Shown: positions 11,902 through 25,347, counted from the first letter of the stretch. The stretch: DNA of 64,000 nt from Lobulomyces angularis (GCA_027604685.1 JADHYX010000027.1:18767-82766), one strand, 5' to 3'. The notes: generated from the letters alone by a model not told the origin. Numbers and translations are program-made.

Positions 11902-12316
11902 TTGTTTTATATTACCAATTTAGTTCTGGTTTAAATGCGTGTAACATAAATTGATGATGGATCAATTCCGAAACTTGTTGTATTAGGACTCTAAGATAAG
12001 TGAAGAAACAGAATATCAAAATGTCACTAAATTTCAGTGTTTTACCAACACTGTTCCAACGATACTTTTAAGAGAAAGAAGAATGTTTATCGAGTGAAGA
12101 TCGTTTCATACTATTAAGTTCTGATTGTATAAAATTGGTGTTTCATGAAGGAGAAAATTTAGTTTTTTAAATAAAGAATATTCAATTGTCATCTAAAAAA
12201 ATCAAACTAAATAATTTCCAAATTCAATAATAAAATTTAATTTTAATAATACAAATTTTAATAACCATAGACATAGTACTGAAATATTAAATAAAACTAC
12301 TCCTTCCCATATCTTC
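11902..12316. other. Intergenic region
   Basis: These 415 bases lie between the SRPBCC gene start and the thioredoxin gene stop, both genes on the - strand. They should contain the SRPBCC promoter and thioredoxin 3' end. I see no further gene or RNA. Confidence 0.5.
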
Positions 12317-13020
12317 TTAGGCGAGGGCTGTCTGCAGATCTGCTTCCAATTTAGTCACGTTGACACCAATAATTTCGGTTACTCTTTGCTTTTCTTTATA
12401 CTAAAAAAAAAAGAACAAAATTAAAAAAATATATGTATTTTGCAATACAATGTGGAAAGTAGGCATAGCTCTTAAAAAAAAAATAAAAATTAATGCTAAA
12501 TAGTTAAAATGTAACAAATATAATTACCTAATTCCCGCATTTTGAGATATGTCTTGACATTGATCTACATCTACTTTTACAAATACGGCATCAGGATACT
12601 TCTTTGACATTTCTTCAAATTTTGGAGCAACCTATATAAAAAAAATATTTTAAGTGTTTAAAAGTCGTTTTTAAAAAAAAAGTTTACCATTTTACAAGGA
12701 CCACTGAAAGTACAAATAGAAAAAAAAACAAAAATTAAGTAGGTAGTAAAAACAAAGGTTAAGTATGAAAATGCTTAAAATATATGGATGTATATAGATA
12801 ATGAAAATGAGTATATTTGAGAAGTGGATAATTTTGAGATCAGAGCTATTTACCACCAAGTTGCTGTAAAATCAACCACAACTACTTTGTGTTCACTTAA
12901 AACTTTTTCAAAGTCTTCTTTATCTTTAATTTCCTATAAAATTTTAACAAAAATTATGATATTAATAAAATATTTAAATCTATGAAAATATAATAGAACA
13001 AAATTCATTACTTGAACCAT
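12317..13020 (-). CDS. Thioredoxin
   Basis: A cytosolic disulfide reductant of about 105 residues. Six small exons on the - strand join as MVQ, EIKDKEDFEKVL with VVVVDFTATWW, then C-GPCKM across a codon-splitting intron. The classical active site WCGPC is thus assembled from two exons. VAPKFEEMSKKYPDAVFVKVDVDQ, the cis-proline block RAMPTF and the tail VTEIIGVNVTKLEADLQ follow. All landmark residues (Asp of VDF, active-site Trp and Cys pair, cis-Pro) are present. The lack of a presequence suggests the cytosolic form. Five introns in so short a gene shows how intron-dense this genome is. Confidence 0.95.
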
Positions 13021-13284
13021 TGTTTTATTTCGGTTTTATTTTTAAAAATTTATTTTTTTTTTTGAAAAAACTTCCAAAAAAAGAAAAATATTAATTACGC
13101 AATAAAGCAATTTTATATTAATAATACATTAAGGAGTATTAGCTACAATGTAACTAATAATTTTAAGTTATGTTATCTACACGATTTCTAGTTAATATTT
13201 CTAATTTAATATACAGATGCTGAATTGAATCAAATGAGTTTTTGTTAAGTTTTTTCAATAAATGGAAAATATGTGGTATTTACT

Positions 13285-16200
13285 TCACATCTTTTTTTGT
13301 AAGGATTTTTGGTTAATGTAGTCTTTCATTAATTGTGCAATTTGATGGCCTTTCTTGGTGGAAAATACGTACTTCGTACCTTGATTTTCGATAAAACTTT
13401 TTAATTCTTTTACAATTTAAGTTTTTAAGTTACCACTCGTTAAACTTTCTGTATGCAGTAATATTCCAGTTGTAGAAGGTACAAAAGTTAGTATGTCCGG
13501 ATAGGTGTAAGTAACTTTAGGGGTTCTTCCATTCTTTTCTAAAATATGCACACCTTCAATACTTACCGATAACCAACAAACCCTCGGAATTTCAGTACTA
13601 TAGTGTTGCTAATTTTGTCCTGATTAGTAATATTTTGGCATGATTTTGATACTTGAACTTCAAAGATTGTAGAGCCATACAAGTCCCAACTTTTAAAAAC
13701 TTCCATTATCATCTTTCCAACTTCATCATAAAGTTTTCCTTTTAATGTCTTATAGCATTTTGTAATATCGGCTTCTATATTTTTCCTTATTGCCTTTTGA
13801 GGTGGTAGCCTTTTTAAAGTTTCAATGACGGCACTTCCAATAAAATAAATCATATTAATTTAAAGTTATGTCTATAGTTTCATTTACTCTTTTGTTGCAT
13901 CACTAAAGTCCCCATAAGTTTGCTGACAAAGTAAAGCGCAAATATATATTTCTTGTTCGTCGGATAAAGGATACATGCCCTTTGAAAAGTCATATATTGC
14001 CTAAAAGAAACACCTTAATTTCCTGTTTGCATTTTTTGAAAGACTTGCCTGTACTCGAAGCAGATTTTCTTCCATTTCGGAGCATGGAACCTGATATGCC
14101 CCAGTAAAAAAGAGTTTTTTTTTGTAATATATTTTAACTTTTTCTTCCTTTTGCTTGTACGATGTTGTGACATTCAAATCGTCCTTTTCAAAATCAAAAT
14201 TTTGCCATTTGGTAATTATATCTGCCATTTTTTCGTTGCGATCTAAACTATTCTCTAATTTTGGGAATTGTAAAATTACAAAATTCTTGTTGCAATAAAT
14301 GTACCATGTTCACAGAAGTGCTCATACAAAGAGAACCCTTTTACACCTTTCAGTTTTATTTTTTCTTCTAAATAATCCAATATCTCTCCAACTGTTGTTG
14401 TAGGAGTAAGTGACACTGCTCTGAATTGGCCATCCAAAAAGTATATTCTTATTTTCATGCTGGAGCATTTCTATTTTATTTTAATAAAAAAATACCAGGA
14501 TTTTTTACCATTGAACTTATTATTTCTTCCTTGCTAGGAGGCAGCTTTCTTGGAGCTGGGAAATAAACCTATATGAGATACCAATAAAAAAATTCATACT
14601 TGAAGTAACTGCCTTTAAAAGAACTTTCTGGCAATATTGGGCAAAGATTGCTTCTTCGTTTCGGTTGGTGGTTTTTCCATTAACCTCAGGGTGGCAGTAT
14701 CTATGGAAGTTGAAAAAAAATTTTTCAAGGGGATCTTAATACCTCTTCAAATGTATCTTTAGATAATTAAGAACATCTCCACTTGGTACAAGTAAACCGC
14801 AGTATACAGCCATTAATTTCCAAAATTGCAAAACTTGCCGACTGTAATATGGATTTAGAAAAAACATTATTTTTTTATCTTACCAATCTGGATCAGGGTG
14901 TTCCGAAGTACACTGAATTAACTGAAGATATAACTCGTTTGTTAGTGACTGTACTTGTAAACATCTTTCAGCAATCTTCTCAATAACTTTTTCATTGTCA
15001 ACTTTAGATGTGTCCTTTCCTATTACAGGAAGTGCAAAAACTCCAGCATAACTGTAAAAAACTAAAATTTTTTTTTTTTTTTTAATAATATATTATTTAT
15101 GGTACATGTGTGAGTACTGAGAGCCCACTCTATATCCTCAAAAGGGCTATCATAATTGAGTAAGGGGTGGTCCAAGGTAGTTTTTGTGAAATTCCACCTA
15201 TCGTATGAATTGATAATTTCATTTAATGAAGAATTTGATGCTGTAGTCTCAATATTTGTTAATTTGGCAAGATTTCGATTCGTTGCTAACTCCTTAGAAC
15301 TAGAATTGTTGACAGTTACAAGTGGAGTTTTAGAGGCAAAAGAATTTTGTGAAATGTGTAAAATAGAATTTTTTAGTAAATTTTCTCTAGCCTTTACAAT
15401 TTCCATGTTTAGCAAAACCCAGTTAACTTCAGGAACTTTTTCCTTCACCTAAAACTATGTTTAATCGTGATATAAATAATTTTTACTTTTGCAGTTAAAG
15501 GATTGTATTCTTTTAATAAAAGTAGAATTTCTTCTGCCTAATTTTTAAGTTAAAATTTTTTATAAATGTGAAAAATTTCATAATAACCTGTAGTGAGTTA
15601 AACTGGTATGTATCGATAGCTTTTTTTTCATCATCATCTTGATCCTTTGATAAGACGGAAATTGAGATTACGTTTGTAATTTCTATTTCGTATGAAGTGA
15701 CGTTAGCATATGAAAAGGAAAGAATGGAATCCTTAGATTTTGGATGAAGAAATTCAATTCCAGGTTCAGATATGGATAACAAAATGTTTTCCACATGGGA
15801 CCAAAAGCCTCGATACTATATATATTTGCATTTAAGAACTTTATTCTAAGACTTTCAACTTACTTTCACCGGAAAAATGGTGCTACCATAACGCTTTTCT
15901 TTTTGAATTAATTCAAGATACAAAAATTTCAACTCTTTTGTAGGATGCATAAAGTTGCTTTCATACTCTTGTAAAATTAATGCAACGACAACAGTGGCCT
16001 CCCTGTTTATCAAATACTTGGATGAAATCAAATTTGATAATCCTTCTAAACTATATAAATAGTTAAAATGTGAAATGCATTTTAAAGTTAAGACTTACAT
16101 TTTTTTTTCCATTAATGACTTTTCCAATTCTCCACATTCAATAAAAAGCTGAATTCCTGCTAATTTTAAGGAAGTTTCAAATGGAGGGATAATAATTCCT

Positions 16201-19200
16201 TTTTTTGTGGCATCCACCGATTGCGAGTATAATAAATTTGCTTCAACTGGATCAAAAACTGTTTCGTGCAAATTTTTAAATACACGTTTCCTGAAAACTA
16301 TTTTCATTTCTGGCGCTGGAAACATATTTGTTTGAGAATTATTTGTCGACAGTGAAGCAGAATCTTTTTTCTTTTTAAAGCTACTAAGTGAAGAAAAGAG
16401 ACTACCGCTTGTAGGTGAACCTCCGAATAATCCAGTTAGTCCAGCGTTGCTGGTAGGACTGCTAGAAACACTTCCTTCTATCTTCCTCATTTCCCAACTA
16501 GCTAGAATATCATTGATATACTCCCCAGATTTTATCAAACGATCTAAAAATTAAATTTTTTAGTACTTAAGACTGATACCAGTATGGCCTCCTGTTTCAA
16601 ATAAAGACCATCCCGAAAAATCTTGCAACTCAATATGCCTAACAAGATCCTTAATTATATTGGATGCGGTAGAACTAGCCCTTAGCGGTAATGGTTTATT
16701 TAACCCGTCCATAAAGTAAAACGGGCAAACAACGGCCGATCCTTCCTGTTCATTTTGTAAGATACTAAGAAAATATAAAACTTGCCTTTTGTGCTTGAAT
16801 TTGAGCTATTGAAGGAGGGTGAATTCTTGGACCATTTAAGGCGCTTTGCTTACCCAAATTTTCTTCAACAGCCACAATGTACTTCTTTATATGTGAGTTT
16901 TCTACAAATAATACAATTAATGTTAATTATTCTTTGCTAATTACCACTATATTTGTACTGCTCTATTGTTCTAAGGACAAAGGCATACAAATATTTAAAT
17001 AATGCCTAAAAAGAAAGTTGGATTGACAACAAAGCTTTTAAAATTTTACCTTGCTTGGTCTAAAGGAAGAGGAAACTAAAGATATTACCAACCAGCCATT
17101 TAAAACCATTAGATCCCATCTATAACTAAGTTTAAAATTATGTACCAAATTTCATACGTCTTTGGAACATCTTTTATTGGGACAGTAACTTGTCGGCAAA
17201 GTTGAATATATATCTCATCTCTTAGCTCCACATTTTCAATCCCTATCTTGATTAGTTGCTGAATGCACGAGAAGATGCTCTCCACTTTTTTTGCTTCTAA
17301 GATTTTTAATATATCTAACAAAATTTTTAAAAACAGCAATATATCCATAATTCTTACGGTAAAAACATTCAATGGCCAGTGATTTTAAGTGGTCGTTTAA
17401 TGGCAACTGAAGTATACTTGATGTGATAGGTAACTAAAAACAAACAATTTAAGTTATTAAAGTGCTGTGAGAAAAATACTTTAGTATATCGAAGAAGCTC
17501 CTCAATTTTATTAGGGTTTGTCTTTGAATTGGATTTGGATTGTTTAACATCATGCTTCATTAATTGAGAATCAAAGTATCTTGCCGCAAAAGTTTGAAGC
17601 GACAATTCTGAAGAGTTTGGATCAATTTTTTCTTCCACAAATTGCTCATATACCTAAACCATAAATAATAAATTTTACTATAAGCTTACTGCTCCTTTTT
17701 TCATAAGAGGGTTGGATTTCATTCCTTTTTTTAAATATTCGCTGGATTGGGTTAATTCCTTTAGGGAATGCATAAGCTTGTGCTCTTGCTGGGAAACCAA
17801 TGATTCACTTGAAGGCAATTTTTGAAGTTCTTCTTGGTCAAATATTCCAGTTTGATCTACGTCGTTGCTATCTTCTATTTTTTGGGCATCAAATAGCGCG
17901 TCTATTTCAGATGTTAGATTTTCAGCCATTAAAATTAAGTCTTCAGCTCCAAATATTTTAGGTTTTCTCTTTGTATGGTCGAAATCACCAATAAATGCAA
18001 ACATTGAATCCATTTCATTTTCTTCTTTGGACTTGTTTTGAACATTCTCAGGCTAAAAATTTGGTAAGATATTAATAATACATTATAAAAATACCTTTTT
18101 CATCAAATCCAATGATTTTACCTCATATCCCGAGTTAATAACAATCTTAACGTTTAGTAATTTTAAATTTTAAAATTTTCTTTTTATTTTTATTTTACCG
18201 TCACACTCTTTTTACGGTCAGAAAGAGAATTTTTCTCGTTTTTAATAATGGTTGTACTTTGAATATCTTCGCAGTAATTCTCAGATATCTTAATAGAAGT
18301 TTCTTTTTTCAATTGGGCAAAAAAATCTCTGGCGAACCAACCACGAGTCACTTAAAAAAAAATTAAAACATTAAATTTTCGCTTTGTTACCTGACTGTAT
18401 TTTAATAGCTGCTTTACGCTTCCTAATGTAGATTCTTTTACATAAAAATCCCTTCAGATCTAAAATTAAAACACGTTTTTTTGATTCAATTATCAAGGTA
18501 AAACAAAATATATTAAAATCTTACATTTTTGTATGACCATAGCTGACTTCTTCTTTAAACAATATTTTTTTCTGTACACATAGCCATGCATGAATTTTTG
18601 AATTAACAACACCTTCATTGTCAAAATTTTGTCAGCTTCCTTTTGTATCAGAATAATCTACGAAAATTATTTAATAAGCAAAAAAATTAGATTATTAGGT
18701 CACCGCTTCATCTTTCAAAAAAACTTTTGTTTTCCCTAATTGCCAAATATCTGATGACATGTTTGCAGAAGTAAGGATTCCCTTACAAAGGATTTCATAG
18801 GAGTCAGTTCCTATTTTCATACCACTTGGAACTAAGCATTTAAATCTATTTTTTTATTGAATATTATTGTAGATAAAATTTGATTTTACCTTTTTACGAA
18901 TAACTCAAACAAAAATCTGGATGAAAACCCTGCCTTTCGAATTCTAATTGTATCTAACATCCCAGAATATCTTAATTGACCTTTATTTATATATAAAGAT
19001 TAGCGTGTAAGGGATAACTTTGTTATTCATACATAAAACCATTTCTTCGTAAAAGATGAATGCCTCTTTTTGAGAATTGGGTTTAATACATCGTATATAA
19101 TGTGGAGTAGTAGCCGCCAGAGTAGTTACCAAAGAAATTAATTGGTTTTTAAAATAAGTTGCTGCTGTAGTTTTAGCTCCAGTCGGAGCAGAACGACCCT

Positions 19201-21287
19201 TATTTCCCGCTGAAGGTTCTTCAGGAACTAAATTTGACACAAATATGTTTGACACCCACGAAATCTTAAATTATTAATGTAAATTATAGAGCTAGCATTG
19301 CGAATTTACCGATGATTTCTTAAATAATTCAGAAAGCTCCTCTGGAATTGAATCTTTATTTTTTTCCAAAAATCCTGAGACTGTATATAGAACCTGTAAT
19401 TTGTTAGATTTTATAATTTAATTTCTTTTACTTCTCCGGCATAATGCTTAATACCAAAGACACCTTTTGAAATTTTCGGTTTAACATAATATGCATGCTT
19501 AGAAAAATTTTGGTCTAGCTTGCTCAGCCAACTCTCATCTGAACCTTTGGGAAATTTTGTTTCCTCGTCTAGTACAGATATAATTCCGGCTGGCTTGTTC
19601 TAAAATATAGCACACAATTTAATTTACTAAATAATTTATTTTGGTACTTCAATGAGATCTAAGCAAACTTGATTATCCGTAAAGGTTATTTTTTTCCATA
19701 CTATGTTTTCTTTGTCGTACTAAAAATATTAAAAAGTATACATGAAAAATAATACCTCTGTTTGTTCTAGTTTAAAGATGCATTGATTAAAAAATTGCTG
19801 CAATTTCTCATTGGTGTAATTAATGCAGAATTGTTCGAAGGAATTTATCTAAATAAAGATTAAGGTTATCATTTCAATAATAGAATACCTTAAAATCTGT
19901 AATAAGTTTGATAAAAGTATTATTGCCATAAAATTAAAAAAATTTAAATTGAAAACATTTTTACCTTCAAACCCAAATATATCTAAGACTCCGACAAAAT
20001 TAGAAACTTTCTCTTTTGAAGTTAATGATTTATTTATGAAGTCAACAGCTCTTTGAAAAATGTTGTCATAAATTGCTTTTGAAATGGAGTTTCGGTTGTC
20101 AAAGGCCTAAATAGTAGGAATGAACACGTATGTTTATAATCATACCTGCGCGGGTTTAATTGGTACCATTGTCACTTCACCCCTTATCGTTAGTTTCTTA
20201 AAACATAATGCTTCACAGAGTTTTTCCTTATTAATTGAAAGTAATTCTGCTATAGTTGCAACAACTTCGACATTAGAAATGGAAATTTTATCATTATTTG
20301 TATCAAAATTAAACTTTATGTTCCCGATCATTAAAATAGCTGATAAGGTTAGGAACATTGCTTCCATATCTCCAGGTGGCATATTGAGAACCGTAAGTGC
20401 CATTTTTAGCTTTTCAAATTGTTTCTTATCAGAAACACCATCTATTTCCAAGCATCCACTTTGCGTAAGATAATCATACGTTGAAATGTCGCTTAACTTA
20501 TATTTTATCTTTTCTTCTTCACTTGCACCTTGTATAAGTTCATAAAAAATATGATAATTTCGCTCCTCTAAAGCCTGCTTAGAAACCCTTGACTTTTCCA
20601 GCAGGTAATTTACTATAGAAGCTCCTATAATACTGAAATTTTTATTGACATGAACTTGAATAAATTTTCCAAAACGGGAAGAATTGTTATTTCTCACAGT
20701 TTTTGCATTTCCTGAAACAATTTTATTAGATATAATCTATCTTAAATCTTTTAGATTACCAAAGCTTTCTAAGACTGTATTCGCTTCCAGTATTTGTTGC
20801 TCAATCCAAGATTCACCACACTGATTGGAATTTGCTGCAGTAAGATACTGTAGTATCAATTTTGTACTTTCGGATTTACCAGCGCCAGATTCGCCAGAAA
20901 TAATTATTGATTGATTTTTTTTATCTGATTTTAAATTAAAGTAAGCTGCTTCAGCGATCGCAAAAATGTGCGGAGGCTCATCTACTAATTTCTTTCCAAC
21001 ATATTTTTTTAAAACCGCCTAAAAATCATTCAACCTTAAAATGGATAGTTGTAGGATTACTTACACTCTCATATATATTTAATTTTTGAAATGGGTTCAT
21101 TGCAACTAAAATTGAACCTGTATAAGTCTATAAAATAATATTAAAAAAATTGTAAGAGATTTATTACATAAACAGTTCTTTTTTCATAACGAAGTTTCAA
21201 GTTTTCCATAATAGATTCTTCTGTTAACTCTTTCAAAGATATCATGTCATCCACTCCTGCAGGATGGGTTTCTTCCATGCTAGCCAT
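13285..21287 (-). CDS. Unconventional myosin with two MyTH4-FERM units (class VII/XXII-like)
   Basis: A single 8-kb gene with more than twenty short introns, encoding roughly 2,000 residues. The motor runs from 21287 to about 18750, with P-loop [10 protein letters not shown] (about 20870-20900), switch [11 protein letters not shown] (about 20660-20690), switch II LDIFGFE (about 19965-19990) and the actin-side and relay block [16 protein letters not shown] motifs follow near 18600-18350 ([18 protein letters not shown]). After an acidic linker come MyTH4 ([25 protein letters not shown], about 17160-17300), a FERM region (about 16730-15500), a second MyTH4 (about 15060-14730) and a second FERM (about 14540-13285) including [27 protein letters not shown] and [13 protein letters not shown]. 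No SH3 is visible between the two units. Such myosins transport membrane or adhesion cargo along actin. Confidence 0.92.
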
Positions 21288-21591
21288 TTAGCTTATTTTT
21301 TTTAACAATATCTTAAATTTTAAATTTTTCGCCAATCAAAAAATTTTTTTATGTGAAGTAGTTATTTCTTAAATTTGAAATGTTAAAAGATACACAAAGC
21401 AGGAAGTAATATTAAATTGTTGTAACGATACATGATTAAAATACAACAACTTTTATATAAAAATTATTGTAGTTTCCATAAATAGTTTTGATTGCAATTT
21501 ATTTTATTAAATTTATAACAAACTATTTATTAAATTGAAATTTCCTTATAGATATTGTTTGCGATTTATTTTTTTTATTACGAGCTATTAA
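21288..21591. other. Intergenic region with imperfect direct repeat
   Basis: These 304 bases lie between the myosin start and the mL44 stop. Two imperfect copies of a roughly 45-base AT-rich unit (TTGATTGCAATTTATT... at about 21490-21537 and TTGTTTGCGATTTATT... at about 21557-21600) can be seen. There is no gene. Confidence 0.4.
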
Positions 21592-22651
21592 TTAAATTTC
21601 TAATTGTAAAAGAGATACCTCCTGCTTTAAGAAAGATTCGCTTAACTCAACACTTTTTATTTTTTCTAAATAAAGATCTTCTAGTGCTTTTTTTGCAGCC
21701 TACAATCAAAAAATAAAATTAAGTAAACTCCTCAATTTATTTTTAATTTGTAACTAACCCTAGCTTCAGCTTTCTTCAACGTATTACCGAATCCCTCAGA
21801 AACTTTAGATTCCCCCATAAATAAAGCAACAACAAAACTAACCTCGCCATTTGGCTTTTCAGTTTCCTTCAGAAGCCTGGGACAAATAATAAAAATTTTT
21901 TAGTGAAAATAAAATACTTAGTGACAGGTTTAACTTTTAACTTTTCTGCAATTTTTAAAATTAAATGTAACGGATTCTCTATAACATGATTTAATTGATC
22001 TACTTTATTAACTTTTCGAGAAAAAAAATGGTTGGTTATGAAGTTCCGTGCCTCCAAAGCACCCTATCAACCAAAATTAATTGTTGTTGACAACCTTCAT
22101 TACCTTTTCCTGATAAATAGCACCAATAATTGCTAGTGTGACCTTACTAACAATATCCTTCTCTGGAGGACCTTTATTGTAAGGATTATGAGGATCCTAC
22201 AACATAAGTTTTCAAAAGTTCCATTAAAAAATCAGGGTGATACCTTTAAAGTCATAACTTGAGGAACATTTAGCTTAGTACCTATTTCAGTTAATGCTTC
22301 AACGCCAACATAGGATTTCCTGAAAGTATCAATAACATCAGCAGTTAAATTAGGGTATTTAAAGAACAAAAATTCAGTAGTATAAAAATTTAAAACAATT
22401 TTTCCCAAATTCCTTAATCTTTCGTGTTGAGTAGTAGAATCAATTTTAAAACTTGATTCAGTTAATGCATTCATCAAAGTAACAGGATTTTTTAGTAGTA
22501 GGCCAGCTTTAATTGCAAAGTTTGAAACTTTGGTAACTTGGCTGGCATTTAAATTTTGAGATAAGCTATTGATTTCATTGTTTTTTAAACATGTTGAGTA
22601 TTTTAAAATTGGAATATGCTTTATTAGCTTGAATTTGTTAACTTTACTCAT
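21592..22651 (-). CDS. MRPL44: Mitochondrial large-subunit ribosomal protein mL44 (RNase III fold plus dsRBD)
   Basis: A mitochondrial ribosome component derived from RNase III. The N-terminus from 22651 is basic and Ser/Asn-containing, fitting a targeting sequence (SKVNKFKLIKHIPILKYSTCLK). The RNase III-like region includes ERLRNLGKIVLNFYTTEFLFFKYPNLTADVIDTFRKSYVG and, after an intron, KVTLAIIGAIYQEKGALEARNFITNHFFS. The catalytic RNase III acidic signature is not kept, as expected for mL44. The C-terminal double-stranded RNA-binding domain shows VSFVVALFMGESKVSEGFGNTLKKAEARAAKKALEDL. The C-terminus, SLLQLEI, precedes the stop at 21592. The gene has about four exons. Confidence 0.88.
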
Positions 22652-23127
22652 ATAAGTTTTTTTTTTTTTTATACGTCACACAACAAAAAAGTTTATTGTG
22701 AATTTGGAATTCAAGGCCATAAATTGAAGTTTTATTCTCTTTATGTAGTATAATACTTTTTTAGATGCACTTATTATTCTATATTTTTATCAGAAAACTA
22801 TTCTTCTTTAACATTTTAATCCCAGTGCAATGTTATTGTTCCCACTGCCACTGCCAACAATTTTTTTTTTTTTTAACCAGATGAAGTAAAATTTCAACAG
22901 TGATAATGGACCCAACAATGTTTCTGTTTTGAAAACGCACTTTTTAACATTTCTTGCAACTGATGAGTGAAGTTATGTGAAATTAATTGGTGATTAATGC
23001 TTGATTTAAAAATTGTTAAATCAACACAATTCCACAAAAATTCGTTTTAATCTGTATTGAAGTAAAGAAATCACATTGGGTTTTAGGGTTTGTTTCAATC
23101 CAATTTTGGAAGTTGAATTTTTTAAAT
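22652..23127. other. Divergent intergenic region
   Basis: These 476 bases lie between the mL44 gene (-) and the CPSF6-like gene (+). They contain a short CCACTGCCACTGCCAACAA segment near 22841-22859 and a GGGTTTTAGGGTTTG segment near 23079-23093, but no gene. They presumably hold both promoters. Confidence 0.45.
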
Positions 23128-25118
23128 ATGGATGATGATTTTTACTTTGACAACAAAAAATATGCAGCCGTAATTTTTTCTTTGAGATTATTTAGACTTT
23201 TAACTTCTATTAGGTTGATGAGTTATTTCCGAAAGCCACTTCAAATATGAATTTCAAACCAAATCAACAACAACCCATGTTAAACAAGGGTCAAAAACAA
23301 CCACCATTTAAAACTAATAATTTTGCAACTCAGCAGAATTTAAATAATAATATCAACTCTGTTTCACAACCTTCAACATCAACCAATTTAAGTAATCAGC
23401 CGAAAGCCAAAGGGTTGATCTTATCTGATTTAACCTGGTGGACTTCTGACTCAGATCTTATTAATCTTTGCAACAAGATTGGTACAGGAGAAAGCTTACT
23501 AGAAAACGAAATAAATTTTCAGGAATTTAAGCAATCTGGAAAGAGTAAAGGAATTGTTTATATTGGTTTTAAAGATGAAGAATCTTGTCAAAAAACAAAA
23601 GAATATATTGAAAATAGGTGAGTTATACTCAACTAGTTTAATAAAAGTTTGAAACTGCTAGTTTCAAAAAAAAATTAAGAATAAAAACTATTACTTTATT
23701 TGATCATTGTTCGATTCAGTTAACAATTAATAAATAAATAATAGTGAGATAAATGGTGTTTCAGTTCAAGTTCAGTTTTCTTTTACTCCAACTCCATTTA
23801 AAGTTGTACCAAAAGATCCAAAAGAGCTTCGGCAGCAAAGTAATATGGAATTTCAAAAACAGCAAAATTTGGGAAATGCTGTAGGAAGAAGAGGCTCTAC
23901 TCCCCAACAACACACTCCTCAGATGCCAATTAATCCTCAACAGCAATTTCATTCAAACATGCATTCAAACCAATGGATGGGCCCAAATTTACCTAACGCC
24001 CAATTTCGACCGCCTAGTGGTGGATTTTTCAATCCAAGCTTTCCACAGGGACCTCCAAATATATTGGGTCCAGCTATGAATCCAATGATGGGTGGGGGGG
24101 GAATGATGGGGATGGGTGGTGCTATGGGAACAATGGCGGGGATGAACCCGATGATGGCACAAATGAATCCTATGATGGGAATGGGTGGCCCAGATATGAT
24201 GAATCCCATGATGGGTATGGGAGGTCCGGAGATGATGGGAATGCCAAATCCGGGAATGGGGATGGGTATGCCTGGTGCCTTTACCCCGACACCACGAGGG
24301 AGGTAAGCACTTGTGTATCAATTAATTCATACTTAAATCCATGGCAACTCTTTTTTTTTTTATCATGCCAAACAAACTAAAATTTCGATTGTTATATACT
24401 TTTTTCAATGCATTATGAAGGAAAAAAGTTTTTTTATAAAATTATTAATTTCCTTAAAATTTCTATTACCAAAATAAAAATTTTGTTGAAAATTTTTTAG
24501 GGGTGCCTTTGTTAGACAAGGACATGGTGGTCCTCAAATGCAACAAAATTTTCAACAGCAGTCTTTTCCAAACCAACAATCACTTCCTAATCAGCCGTTA
24601 CAATCTGACGGAAATGCTAATGGTGAGGTCCCTAAGATGATGGGAGGTTCGGACCACGGATCAGAATCCAAAAGAAAACGAAGATCCAGATCACCCCCTC
24701 CAACTATAAAGACGGAGAGAAGCGAAAGCAATAAGGACGATAATGGTGGAAGAAGGAGTTACTCAGAATATGAAAAAGTACCATCTCCCGGTGATTTTAA
24801 AGAAATATATTTGGTAAACTTAAATTTATTCTAAAGAACAAAGAGAATTCAATAGAGGTGAAAGCCCCACAACTCCAGTAGTTGAGAGTCCATCTAGAAA
24901 TAAATTTGATGATTCTGAAGATTCGCGTAATAAGAGAGAGTCTGATCGGGATTCCAAAAAGAGGAGAGAGAGGAGCAGTGACAGGTCGTCTAGAAGGAAT
25001 AGATCTAGGTAAAACAATATTTTTAGAGTTGCTGCTTAAAATAAATAGATCTAGATCTAGGGAGAGAAGTAGTAGAAGTAGCAGAAGGAGACGAAGTAGA
25101 TCACGAGATAGAAGGTAA
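23128..25118 (+). CDS. CPSF6: CPSF6-like large subunit of cleavage factor Im (RRM plus RS domain)
   Basis: A pre-mRNA 3'-end processing factor that helps choose poly(A) sites. The first exon (MDDDFYFDNKKYAA) joins VDELFPK in frame. The RRM at about 23410-23800 has the hallmark LTWWTSDSDL of CFIm68-type proteins, then GKSKGIVYIGFKDEES and VQVQFS. A Met/Gly/Pro-rich low-complexity segment with repeated NPMMGMGGP units follows (about 24060-24280). The C-terminus is an Arg/Ser-rich domain spread over three exons (about 24660-25118) ending RSRSRDRR. A 47-nt intron starting GTGATTTTAAAG at about 24789 best fits the frame before REFNRGESPTTP. CFIm68 homologues are typical of animals and some early fungi but are absent from budding yeast. 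Confidence 0.85.
24060..24280 (+). repeat. In-frame Met/Gly/Pro-rich repeats in the CPSF6-like gene
   Basis: Degenerate copies of a unit encoding NPMMGMGGP(D/E)MM recur in the coding strand. They form an intrinsically disordered linker between the RRM and the RS domain and are locally GC-richer than the surroundings. Confidence 0.7.
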
Positions 25119-25347
25119 CTAATTCTTAAATGTATAATAATGGGGAAATGAAAAATGTACATTTAAAAAAAGAATTTTAACTTCATTTGATTTTTTGTAT
25201 GATCTAATAAAATCAGTTACCATATTATATCCAATTTTTATGTTACATTAAGTTGCTTAAAATTTTAATTCATCAAATTTATAATTTTTCTTTCCAATTC
25301 TTTTGTCATCGAAATAATATTTTCATGTAGTGGCTCTGTATTGCACC

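Noticed and set aside
13400..13450. In-frame stop near the end of the myosin, suggesting a truncated tail
   Set aside because: A 39-nt or shorter GT-AG intron ending before TTAAAAAGTTT restores the frame to [18 protein letters not shown], so the domain is complete.
13561..13660. Apparent frameshift in the last FERM domain of the myosin ([11 protein letters not shown] then a different frame)
   Set aside because: A normal 44-nt intron at 13609-13652 with a TACTAAT branch site joins FEVQ to [23 protein letters not shown] in frame, so no frameshift or ultra-short intron is needed.
23949..24321. Long - strand frames opposite the CPSF6-like gene (His/Pro- and Ile/Pro-rich)
   Set aside because: They mirror the Met/Gly/Pro repeats of the real + strand gene and have no independent support.
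24797..25162. - strand Leu/Ser-rich frames at the RS domain
   Set aside because: They are complements of the Arg/Ser codons of the CPSF6-like C-terminus.
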